Positions 23,701-34,858 of a stretch of 64,000 bases of DNA are shown one piece after another; the stretch's first letter is position 1; each line of letters opens with the position of its first letter. Position numbers and translations under genes: made by a program. The DNA comes from Rhexocercosporidium sp. MPI-PUGE-AT-0058 (taxonomy: Eukaryota; Ascomycota; Leotiomycetes; Helotiales). The notes beneath the pieces were generated by a model that made no database searches, was not told where the DNA came from, and saw only the letters and a list, made by a program, of their open reading frames with translations. The DNA is taken from assembly GCA_020746875.1 (NCBI GenBank), contig JAGTJL010000028.1:186001-250000 (forward strand), given 5' to 3'.

Positions 23701-26441
23701 TAAGCCATATAGCAATAATTAATGTCTTATTTAAAGATAATAAGTTTATTATCTCGGGTTATCGGTAAGAATTTTACTCCTTTAAAGTGAGAATAAACTT
23801 TAAATATGATTAGGCTAGTATTATAATTAGCTTTAGTGTTGCTTAAGAGTATATTCTCTTTATATAACGAGATGGGTATGCTATTCTCTAAGAGACCTTT
23901 AACTTAGTAAACTTATAGCTATAGTTAATATTTACTCGCACCTTTTTGGGGCCTTTTTTTTTTACAGTGCTCTCGTTTATTGTTTGCACTAAACTCTTTA
24001 CTTACTCCTTAACTAATTATTTTAACGACCTTATCGTTTTTTCGTTTTTCTTTTTTAGTATAGCTGTTTGCTTTTTTTGCTTCGTTAGGTAAGCTATTTT
24101 TCTCTTTTAATACACCCGATTCTTATAAGTTTAGTAATTTTTATACTTTTAATAGTTATGATAAGCGGGTACATAAATAAGGAAATTAGCTTGACTATTT
24201 AAGTATTATGATTTTAATATAAGGATTTATTATTCCTTTTATCTTTTATGGCTTTTATTACGATCGAAAGCTACAAATATTATATTGGAGTATAATAAGT
24301 TTAAATAGTATTAATGTATTTTTCTTACTTTCGTTAATGTATCCATTAAGTCTCGATGTTAGCGGTCTTTTGTATTGCTGCGACACTTACCTCGCACTTT
24401 GACTATCCTTGTCTAAGATCGTGAAGAGCCGTAATATATGGTTGTTTAGGGTTCTTATTAATCTCGCCTATTATTCACGGACTCGTTTTTTATAAATAGA
24501 CGGTATAGAAAAATAAGATGGGGTTACTTTGGATTTTATTCATGACGGTACTTAATTTGATTAGCGTAGTAATTTATATATATAGAGTATTTCCCCTTAT
24601 CGATATGCTGTCCCCGTTTCTTATATGTCTTATAAATACCGAAACGATGGTTTCCTATAAAGTTCGACATATTCGGGAACAGCCACCAACTGTTCCACTT
24701 TATGGTTTTATTTGCAGGGCTTGCTCATATGTTTGGCTTATTAAGTGCATTTGAATATGTACATAAAATGGAAAATAGGTGTTAATAACATGGATATGTC
24801 GAAATTGTAGACATTAAGCCATGTTACATTATCTCAAGTAACGTTTATCTATGCGTACTGAAAACCCCGGTATGCCGAAAATACTTCATAGTTTAGGGGT
24901 CTTAAATCTCTATTACATCTATAAATAAAGCTATAATCTGTTCGTTATTATTCTTTAATAATTTCTTTATTACGTTTTGATTCGCACTTGGAAAAATTTC
25001 GTAGTTTACTTATATTATCATTTTTTCAAAATTAAATCTTAAGAATTCCCACATTAGGCGGAACTCCCCCCGCTGCTTTCACGAACCAAAATCTGAGAAC
25101 TGCCAAGGTCAGAAACGGCTCTCAGCCTCAGGACGACATCTCGAATACTAGACTCGGTCCGTATCTTCATTCTCCTTCTTCCGAGGCAGACTTTAGGAGT
25201 CCTTGTATTACGACCGTTCACCTACATGTCAAGTCAAAAGCCCTTCTACCAGGCTCCGTGACAAACAAATTCACGGCAGACTGATAAAACTCCACTAAGA
25301 TCCAAACCCCGTATCTCCCCAACTAGGCATGCCACTCCTCCCTCCTATCTACCATCGCTGACCATCCAGTCCCTGACATGCATTACGAAAGCTCGCGGGA
25401 GGACTGTCCTGCAGACCATAAGTATAACTCTGCCTTTTTGGCCGGGATACTAGAAGTCCTCATGTGGCATAGCACGTCAAGTAATAAGGGCTAGTCCCAA
25501 GAAGCTCTCGAATTCACGACGATTCAAGCTTCGGACTCTTTAACGCCCTTCACGAACGTAAGTCTCTCTCCACATAGCGCTTCAGACCCAGTCCTGACAT
25601 ACTATAGCATGTTTTCCTAAGCAAGGCAGTGTCTCCGTCTAGGCTAGTTCCGCGGGTCCGCGTGGCAACGCAGATGCTGGGATGTCAACCACAAGTATAC
25701 CTTGAGGGGAACAGTTCATGATTTCCTCATCCGAATCACAGACTGTCACATAACTATCACCCAAATGAGACGTCTCAATTTAGTGTAAAGAATTAAGAAT
25801 TGCTGTAATGAATTTCAAGTAATATGTCAATATATTTAACAGAATAATAAACTTCTCCTGTAATGCTAATAGTATATATAACTAAGCAAGATTTCGAAGT
25901 AAGTAGATTGCTGGCATATTAGCTTGCTACACCAGTAACTGACAAGCATTTCGAGCGCAACTTAATTCTACGGATACCATTAATAAGGTTTGGAGCTCCA
26001 TTTTGTAAACTCTAATACAGTCACATCTAAAATCGGCTTCCTCTATACCCTCGCTAGAAGATTCTAAGCCCTACTTACTAGAAGATGTGAGGTGTCTGTC
26101 ACGGGATCAAAAGCACACCACACATCGTTATACATTCGAACGTGAGGCTAGAGATAATAATAAGAGATTGCGCTCCTTTCTTATCTTTCGATGGCCATCG
26201 GGCTCAAATAAAATGACAGTTTTCCTCCTAAGCCACACACTAGTAATATAATTGACCTATTGCCGAGATGGCCATAACAATCATAGTCTACTATAGCCGG
26301 CATCTAAAGTCCTAATCCAATTAAGGAAGCTACTTCCCAGCCTCGGCCTAATAGAACAAGAGCAGACTCTTGCATTACGTTACAGAATGCTCACAGCTTA
26401 GAGCTTAACTTCGTTATTACTACATGGAGAACTAAATACTA
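20788..26441. other. RIP-like AT-rich relic DNA
   Basis: No intact gene. From about 21300 to 25000 the DNA is very AT-rich with abundant TA. A plus-strand relic at 21740-21960 still reads as protein with only Gln-to-stop changes (AKGKMSQLIES, then LLRINALQDLKFIHKLC); its family is unknown to me. About 23131-23331 holds a Ser/Thr/Asn-rich simple repeat. From 25050 to 26400 GC rises and broken coding-like pieces appear, none assignable. Confidence 0.6.
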
Positions 26442-27407
26442 TCAAACGATAGTGATCTGTTCCTTTGTATATTGATCGAGCCAAGCATTGCATAGTATCC
26501 TACCTCGGCCAATTCGTCGATATCTCGTAGGGGTTCCCGCTAGTGCCTCGAGTCCAATCATCTCAATGCATCTTTCCCGGTCATAACAGTAACCTTGAAC
26601 ACGTCCGCCATACGGTTTTTCTAGTAGCGATCCCTGATGTTTCCACTGCAGAACTCCAACACAAATTACCGAAATTGGCTCATTGTTAGATCTACTAACA
26701 TCCGGGATGAGATAACCGATACAACAGCCACACGAGTCTTTCAAAAGCTCGGTATGGCGGGGCAAGAACAGATTGCGTGGACTGTGTGCAATAGTTCCTC
26801 TCTCGATGTCAATTCTAGGGATTGAGATACCAGAATTATGAACACCAGAACCGAGTAGCCAAATTAGAAGCTGATTAGGTGCACTTTCAAATGGACCGTT
26901 GTAGCCCTTAAACTTCAAATCGTACAGCTTCTGGTCTCTAAGCAGTACTCCTACTGGAGCAGTGAAAGAAACCTCTCCCGAGATGCAGGTACCCTCGCAT
27001 AAACCATGCGGATTGTTATAATCGCAACTTGTTCGCGTCTGCTGGAATGACATGCGACTAATTAGACCGTCTGAGATCGTCCCTAATGGTTTGGGGATAT
27101 AGTAAGAAGGCTTGCCAGACCGACCGGCCCAGGCCCAGGATAGTGCATGGAAGTCCCTATATTGTGGCATTGAATCCTCTGACGCATACCAAAGGAAGCC
27201 TTGACCTGTGCCATCGTCCAAAATTCCAGCGTGGAATTTTTGCCCATAATGATCTCCGAACTTGTTACAGACTCCCAAAATAGCAAGGAGATTATCCTTC
27301 CGCTTGCTCAACTTGGAAGTGGAGTATTCCTCAGCCAACATCGCCACAAAGGACTGCGCAGTACTCGTCTTCCTTACAACCCAAGCTCCCTCATTCCACT
27401 CACGCAA
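26442..27407 (-). pseudogene. HET-domain protein, C-terminal fragment
   Basis: An open minus-strand frame of about 321 codons without an ATG at its head (it opens at TTG), so it is a 5'-truncated piece. The segment EEYSTSKLSKRKDNLLAILG, followed by GILDDGTGQGFLW and HALSWAWAGRSGKP, is the characteristic block after the HET domain in fungal heterokaryon-incompatibility-type proteins (regulators of self/non-self cell death). The HET domain itself, expected upstream toward 28200, is not recognisable. The retained part has normal codon use and no internal stop, which fits truncation rather than RIP as the cause of loss. Confidence 0.8.
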
Positions 27408-29731
27408 AGATTAAAAGAACCATTTCAATACTTTGTTAACGCAGTAAACCCTACGACTCCCAATGATGCAGACCAGGCGCTCCACAAAGCGACTTGAAAT
27501 ATTAATATATCTGGACCCTCACCTCCCGTAACAACGACGTAGACGACCCAGCTAGCCCCATGACCAGCATAGATGACTCTTCATCTGCTCACGCCGCAAC
27601 TGAACATGACCAACCCTAATCCACCTCTTTTCCGGGTGGTTTGGCCGCGTCGCATTCCACTCTTCCCATACCACCAACTACCCTCTCGAACTGGTCCCCA
27701 ACGCCGACTACTAAATCAAGTCCATTAGCCACAATGGCACAACAGCGGGGAAACGCGCGAGATCGTTGTTTAGCTTTTAAATATCCTTTTTCATTCGCTG
27801 ACCAGTAAAAGAGTAGGCTGCAGGGGACGTACGAACTCAATATTAGGTTTCAAAGCTTAGATTTAATGAATAATATTGGACATCGTGCCATTCACCGTAC
27901 TGTTTCCTGTATACGCTTGCTTGATCGATTGAAGACAACATCCATCCCCGAACCTGCCCGTTTCAGGGCCTCGGCGAGCGAAGCGCGCGTTACCAGTACA
28001 TAAGTGAGCTTACAGCGTAAATATTGTGGCACGTGTGGGGCAGTGCCCACTAAGATCGTCACTCGCCTCGGTTACGAGTATGAACGTGCCTTACCTGCGC
28101 TCAGCCACATCAGCGGACGGCCAGAATCCAGAACGAAAACCCCGCACTCAACCCCTCAGCACGACCTTTAGGCCCCCTTCCTTCTTATAACTTCACGGCT
28201 TACTTAATGCAGATATATCGATCAACATCTCCTTACATTACGACGTGAGCATCAGCCTGTTCGGTATGTTTCGTCTTATCGCTCTCGTTGTCCTTCGACG
28301 CTTTTCTGGCTGACACGACTAGACTTATTAACACTCCTAGAGTCCCTTTCGCCTTAACGGTTAACGATTTGTCCCGGACTAATCCTCCCTCTTCTTTTCC
28401 TATTATAAATATAAATAAGTGCTAATTCATTCTACGTCAGAGTCATTACCCGCCTCCCGAATACTCTAAGGTAAAAGACAGCAATATAAGTGCCATATGC
28501 CTCGGACACATAATACTAGACCTCAAACACCTCGACACGGTATTAACACTAATAGTCCCGAGCCTTACCCGGCGAATATACTTATTTACATAACTAAGAA
28601 ATGATCTTTAAACTAGGAATTTAATTGTGGCCATTATATGGAATTATCAGCAAGCGGAGATACTCCCATTAAACCTATCTAAGTTAATGCTAACGTTACG
28701 GTCGTATTCTAAAAATCTACGAATAGTTACTCGAACTTTACGTCACTAAATACAAATATTATTTAGCCTACTTTAACATACATTGAAGACAGCTTAGAGG
28801 GCGAACTTATATAAAAGGAATTAAGGGGCAAAAAGGTCCTAGGCGTTAGTTCTTGGACTTTATTTATAGTAACAGGCCTAATCATTACGAGAGGCGCAAT
28901 AAATAAATAACACGACCTTTTTAAGGCAAGTATAAGTGGTCAGGCAAAGGCAAACGTATTAGAAGATATCAGTGTAAAAGCGAAGGCATCGGTCTCTTCA
29001 AAGAAAGAAGACTCGAAATCCTATCAAAAAGCATCGGATTTTATTTAGGCCGTTCGATTGACTAAAATCACAAAAAAGCCTTTTATTATAGCGTTTACAA
29101 AAGATACAGTCGTTAAAAGAGCAACTTTTAACATAAAAGAGGAAGATCTAGCGCCTATTGAGGTAATAGTAGGGCTGATTACCGAAGGTCTTGACTTAAT
29201 AAATAGTATTAATATATTTAACGGGTATAAAAATGTATTTATCGTCATAAATAAGTAAAGGCCGCGGAGCGCTTTATTTATAGTTCATAACTCTTTTATA
29301 TTTTAGCTCAGTTTTTACGGAAATGACTCTCCTCTTATATTAATACTCAGTGCTTCTATATAGCCTCTGTACGATTTTATGGTTTAGCTACTCATTCACT
29401 TATTAAAAGATAGGAAAGAATACGTTTAAATCTCTAATGCCTTAGCTATTTCACAACTCTGGCTTCGCGTGAGTTAGAAAACAATGCCGGAACTGGTCAA
29501 TTACGTCTAAGCCTTATTAATATTACGTAAAGCACAAGATATTATATTAATAATATAAACCCGCTTCTTTTCATCGCTTTATTAAAAAGAAAATTTCCTA
29601 TCGCACTCTAAAACTCTTCACGAAGCGACGTAATAATAGCCGTAATCCTCTTTTGCTATCTTCTTAAACACTATTAACATCTTTAATATAGACTTAAATA
29701 ACTTTTTCTTAATAAGATCTCGGCAGTCTTT
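27408..29731. other. Degraded DNA, no intact gene
   Basis: 27408-28350 is GC-balanced with no sustained frame. From 28400 onward it is AT-rich. A plus-strand piece at 28920-29258 is readable for about 110 codons (KASVSSKKEDSKSYQKASDF, then EEDLAPIEVIVGLITEGL), with one stop at an expected Gln position. I do not recognise it. Confidence 0.5.
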
Positions 29732-30355
29732 TTAAATTAAAAAGTCAAAAATAAGTGCGGCAATCCCAGCTACTATAAATGTCGTAATAAAGGTTCTATT
29801 TTCACGTGCTTCGAATTTTACGGTAAAAACAAACACCCTCTCCATTTCCTCGCCTAAAAAAGCGAAATTAAAGGAGTAATTAAGCTTCGCGGGGTTAAAT
29901 AACGACGGCTTAATTTTGCCATTTATAAAAAAAATATAAATTACATCCCTAACCATACGTACCGGAAAAGCGACCCCATCTACATTACCATCATTCGAGG
30001 CTATAGCGAAAATAAGGACGTCTTATGCTTTGGCTTTAATAATCGCGTAACGGATATCTTCGTAGTCGTCCTTAAACCCGTAAAATAATATAATAATGTC
30101 CACCATTTAAGTAAATATCGCATATTTAATTATTTATAATTATTAACGACATAAGTCACAATCGTCTCGACTAAATATATACTTAAGCCACTAACGTTAA
30201 GATTGCCGCAGTCGCGCTTTTACCATTAAAAACCCGAGCAACATATATTTCTACCTCCGGTATAACCTTTAAAATTAAATAAACTCCGTTAATGCCGTGA
30301 CCAGTTTTATTAATCCCCTCCTACTCTTCTATTATAACAAAATCTTTATAGTCCA
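29732..30355 (-). pseudogene. Subtilisin-like S8 peptidase domain, RIP-inactivated
   Basis: Minus-strand frames retain clear S8 blocks. KTGHGINGVYLILKVIPEVE carries the catalytic His block and the strand after it, then YVARVFNGKSATAA. Next come VDIIIIFYGF, AIASNDGNVDGVAFPVR around the oxyanion Asn region, FNPAKLNYSFNFAFLGEE, and the Ser block written TFITTFIVAGIAALIFDF. In that last block the family has GTSFATPIVAG, so the nucleophile Ser is Phe here (codon 29791-29789, consistent with TCT to TTT). Several TAA/TAG codons and one frame change interrupt it. Such S8 domains occur in fungi as parts of STAND or ankyrin-type proteins; linkage to the neighbouring repeats is unproven. Confidence 0.78.
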
Positions 30356-30899
30356 TAATTTTCTTTTAATATAAATACTTTAAATCAATCCCTAAATCTA
30401 ATATAATAAGTTTAACGCGACAATAACCGCCTGCCCTTTACTTCTTATAAAGTAAACGGTTCATTTAATTCAAACGCTTAAACCACTTATAAGCCGCTAA
30501 AGCCTTACTACTGAAGTCAATAATACGTATGCTTAATAATAAAAAACACACACCTAAATAAAGACATTGTAATCTTAATTATTTACTGTAAAGTAAATGT
30601 TTAATTTGTGTTAATTTAACCCTGCCATTATATAAGTGCATTTATTAATACCTTAATAATAAAATACTCTAAACTTAATCTTTTTTTTTGTAGTCAAATA
30701 TACTACTCGAGCAAAGGAATAGCCTTATTGATTTTTCGTTGGCTTCTCCAGGTTTATGCTAGACTAACTATAGCGCTTAATGTATGCGAATAGTCTATTC
30801 CAAGCACGTGCGTCATTGTCTCCTAAACCTTATAAAATAGCTTTTTAACCTTATCTCATTATTATTAATTATAGTAAGTTCGTGACAAGTTATTCATAT

Positions 30900-33241
30900 T
30901 AATAAGTGTTTCGAGGTGCTTCTTTCCTAAAGTCATCTCCCTCATCTTAATTGCCTCCAAATTAAGCTCTTCCGCCTCCTTCCACAGTCCTTTACTATAA
31001 TATATAAAAGCCAGATTCAATAGGCTGCTTATTACGTTTAAATACTCTTTCCCAAGAAGCGCCTTAATAATTGTCTATACTTGCGTTTATAAATGCTCGG
31101 CCTCGTCCTATTTCCCTTAAAGCCAGTAAATTAATACTAAATTGCCTATACTCGTAAAAATATCTAAATGTTCCGATCTTAAGATTCTTATTTACATTTC
31201 CACAACTTATATTTTTAAATCTTTTATATTACTTAGTCGCCCTTAACCTTAATACGTTAAAATTAAACCATTTATACTTATTAGCGTGTTAAGATATTCG
31301 TCTTTAAATACTTCCTTTTTCCTTTGCGTTACTTGCTCCTCTAGCTTTTAGGCATCGATCTAACGGCCCTAGTACTAGTAAAATGTCGTAAGATTAATTA
31401 TTTTAATAAAAGTGTCCGAATAGTCCTCTTTTAACATTTTTAAACTTCTTTTTATTACTTATAAATCCAACCTCTCTACCTCATTCCATCGCCCTTAACT
31501 CCAGAAAGTTAACGTAAGACTAAAAATGGCTATTAAAGTCTCTAAATAATCTAGTCCTAGTACTTTCGTCTTAATCTTTATTACTTTGACCTAAAATCTT
31601 TCTACCTCTTCCTAACGCCCTTATTTTAAAAGAGTTAACGCTAGGCTTTCTAAACTAGTTAATGTGTTTAAATATTCTAACCCCAACACTCTCTCGCTTA
31701 TCTCCATTACTTCAGTTTCTAGCCTTTTTACCTCCTTTTATTGCCCTTAATATTTTTAAATTGTGGCAAGACTTGCCATACTAATTAGAGTATCCGGATG
31801 CTTTACTCCGAGAATTTGCCGGCGTGTCTTCATTACTTTCACCTTCAGATCTTCTGCCTCCTTCTATTGCCCTTAATATCTTTAAGTTATAATATAATTA
31901 ATTATACGCGCTAAAGTATTTAAATGTTTTAAGCATAATACCCTCTTACTTATCTCTATTACTTTTTCCTCTAACTCCCCCGCCTCCTTCTATTGCCCTT
32001 CGTATTTAAAGACTATTACAAAACTGGCTACGCTAGTCAATATATCCGAGTACTCTACTCCGAGTATCCGCTGGCGTGTCTCTATTACTTTCACCTCTAG
32101 CTCTTTTACTTCCTTCTATTGCCCTTAATATCTAAAGGTAATAACAAAATTAGCTATATTAGTTAGCGTATTCGAGTGCTCGGCTCTAAATAAACGCTGG
32201 CAAGTCTCCACTACTTTTCTCTTTAGCTTTTCCGCCTCTTCCCATCGCCCTTAATATCTGCAGACTATTATAAGACTGGCCATATTAATCAGTATATCCG
32301 GGTGCTCTACTCCGAATATTTACTAACGTTTCTCTATTACCTCCACCTCTAACTCTCTCGCCTCCTTCCATTACCCTTAGTATTTGAAAATTATTATAAA
32401 ATTGGCCGCACTTGCCAGGGTATTTAAATGCTTTGCGTCGAGCTCTTTTCGTCGAGTTTATAAGACTTATATATTAAGTTGTTCTGCCTCGTTCCATCTG
32501 CCTTAACTCTTGTAAGTCAATGCCAGATTAGCTATGCTAATCAGCGTGTCTAAATATTCTGGACCTTCTAATCTCTTGATTACGTCTATTACTTTTACTT
32601 TAAGCTCTTCTGCCTCTCCCCAGCGCCCTTAGTGTCTTTATGTAATAACAAGACTGGCCATACTAGCTAACGTATCCGGATGCTTTACTCTAAGTATCCG
32701 CTGGCGTGTCTCCATTACTTTCACCTTTAGCTCTTCTACTTCCTTTTATTGCCCTTAATATCTAAAAGTAATTACAAGATTAGCCATACTATCTAGCGTA
32801 TCCAGGTGCTCGGCTCTAAGTAAGCGCTGGCAAGTCTTTATCACGCTCCTCTCTAGCTTTTTCGCCTCTGCCCATCGCCCTTAGTTTTTATACGTTGCCG
32901 CTAAGAGGGCCATGCTAGCTAATGTATCTCGGTGCCGTGTATTCAACTGACTCACTCTAGCTTACATAACTTGACTAAAAGCGGTTTCCGCCTCGTTATA
33001 TCTTCCGTCGCTATAAACGCATAACCTTATTTTTTAAAGTAATATCGTCTTATTAAATGTTATGTTTAAATCCAAGTGGGATTTAAGGGCATATCGTGCA
33101 TACGGAATATATATCCTCTACATCCTCCTATTTCTATGCTGACTATCCGAAAATATATCCTCTAACCGTTTAAGAGCTTTAACTGTCCAGCGCCTAAGAA
33201 AGTGCTCTTTTCGTAGCCAGTTCCGGGTTACAAAATGAACA
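30900..33241 (-). pseudogene. TPR-array protein relic (NLR-like C-terminal half), about 17 repeats
   Basis: Read on the minus strand, the relic starts with LVHFVTRNWLRKEHFL, then RWTVKALKRLEDIF and YIPYARYALKSHLD. That run is typical of the segment between the NB-ARC/winged-helix part and the TPRs in fungal NB-ARC-TPR proteins. About 17 repeats follow, one every 126 bp (42 codons), each with a core like GRWKEAEELEVQVMETR. The cores lie near 32993, 32867, 32741, 32615, 32489, 32363, 32237, 32110, 31989, 31863, 31737, 31610, 31480, 31355, 31240, 31110 and 30980. Nearly every repeat has TAA or TAG where NQG or YQG would be (CAA/CAG to TAA/TAG). The NB-ARC domain is not visible upstream. It is a dead gene with preserved periodicity. 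Confidence 0.85.
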
Positions 33242-33428
33242 AGTTAATAAAGGTTCAACAGTCGATCAACATTATTAATAATAATAAAAGAGTAAGCCCT
33301 TAAAGTTCCGATAACGTCTACACCTTTTTAAGGAGATTACGCTAATAAAAGCAATAGTTAGGAAATATTCTTTACATCAAGACACGACATAAACAACAAA
33401 TACTCTAAAGCCAGCTTTTCAGAACTGG

Positions 33429-33968
33429 ATTCGGCTCTATGACCCAGACTCCCCCTGAAAAAGAACTGAAATAGAAAAGAATATCACAAGCATTGCCTCT
33501 CCACTATATTACGCATCACGGGAAGGTTTATTTAAGCCAGTTTTACTATTGCTCGGTACAAGGGCCGATGTGAATGCTCAAGGCGGATTCTACGGTAACG
33601 CCCTCCAAGCAGCTTTAGCTAAAGGTCATAAGACAATCGCAGCACTTCTGCTCGAGAAAGGGGCCCATGTAAATGCTCAGGACGGATACTACGGTAACGC
33701 ACTCTAAGCAGCTTCTGCTAAAGGTCACAAGGCAATCGCAGCACTTCTGCTCGAGAAAGGGGCCGATGTAAATGCTTAAGGCGGAGACTACGGCAACGCA
33801 CTCCAAGCAGCTTTAGCTAGAGGTCATAAGGCAATCGCAGTCCTTTTGCTCAAGAAAGGGGCCGATATGAATGCTCAAGGCGGACTCTACGGCAGCGCAC
33901 TCGAAGCAGCTTTAGCCGGAGGTTATAAGACAGTTGTGGTATTGCTACTCAAGAAAGAAGCCATATAG
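33429..33968 (+). pseudogene. Ankyrin-repeat fragment of a NACHT/ANK-type gene
   Basis: The plus strand reads RLYDPDSP, then ITSIASPLYYASREGL and four to five ankyrin repeats of about 33 residues (for example GNALQAALAKGHKTIAALLL followed by EKGAHVNAQ), ending at TAG 33966-33968. Two stops fall inside, both at positions where neighbouring repeats have Gln (CAA to TAA). The lead-in and repeats match in style the ankyrin block of the intact NLR at 46215-50413 (VHDPDRSQ, SPLYYASLLGLS, GNALQAACAQGH). This suggests a second NLR-ANK gene of the same class once lay here. It is head-to-head with the TPR relic. Confidence 0.85.
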
Positions 33969-34304
33969 AGAACATGGCATAAAAAGGTGCAAACTGGAAA
34001 AGGTGATTAGTATCTGACCAGGACTACAATACGTCACGGCTAACAAATTAATCACAAACTGAATGATTCGTTGCATATGTCCAGGGGAATGGTTAGAGTC
34101 AGCGTTTAACTTTCTTTACTATATACTCTCTCTAGACTTACATTTAACACTACGCTCTCTTATCGTTTGACTGTTTCAGTATTGTTTTGCATCGGGTCTC
34201 ACTCATATTCTATTGTAATTAAGCAATAGCCATGGATTTCTTTTACTTTTTTCGGAAGGATGACAGGTTTCAGGGCGTCAGCGGCGGAGCACACGCTACC
34301 AGTG

Positions 34305-34645
34305 AAGCAACGAACCTTTTTACTCTTAGCCTCTAAGAGGAGAAGGTCCTTCGAAGGCGCGACGCAGAAGTTAGCCTACCTTTTTGAAGGGTAATCAGGT
34401 GATCTATGTCACATGCTGCTTAGATTAGTTTCGTATGTCACGTGGGATTCTAAACGTTTGCTTTGTTACATACCTAGCCCTCTTCTTAGGAATAAAGGTA
34501 CGAAGGCTTCGTGCGCGCCGCAGGCTAGCACTCTTGTGCCTTCGTACTCTTAGCTTGCTAAGAGAGAGAAGGGCTTCGAAGGCACCCTACGCCTAAGGCT
34601 CTCGGGGCTAAAAATTAGCCGAGCTTTTTAAAGGGGTCGTCAGCT
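34305..34645. repeat. Two diverged direct repeats with hairpins
   Basis: Segments near 34305-34405 and 34530-34645 share the order TACTCTTAGC, CTAAGAG, GAGAAGG, CTTCGAAGGC, ACGC, then an AAG-rich end. Each carries a hairpin: CTCTTAGC/GCTAAGAG with a 2-nt loop at 34547-34564, and a weaker equivalent in the first copy. A second hairpin, GGCTAA/TTAGCC, lies at 34606-34620. They sit 200-550 bp before the Helitron reading frame and may be part of its 5' region. Confidence 0.5.
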
Positions 34646-34858
34646 GGCTACTTTCACGTGCGAGGATCTATTGTTGATTTTCGCTTCTATCCCGCTCGTA
34701 TTGACCTCTAGTCGTGTGATTACTCTTCGGTGGCCGTATTTGTTTGACTTTTTTCCTCATACGAGGTGTTTTTATCTGACGTCACTTAACTTAATATTTT
34801 CTTTCTTCTTCTGATGTCGACTGAGTTGGTATTCTGTATTTGTTTATTAGATATCGGA

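Noticed and set aside
30900..33241. Regular 126-bp repeats that might suggest a CRISPR-like or satellite array
   Set aside because: The units translate as TPR motifs with a 42-residue period, and there are no short identical repeats with unique spacers.
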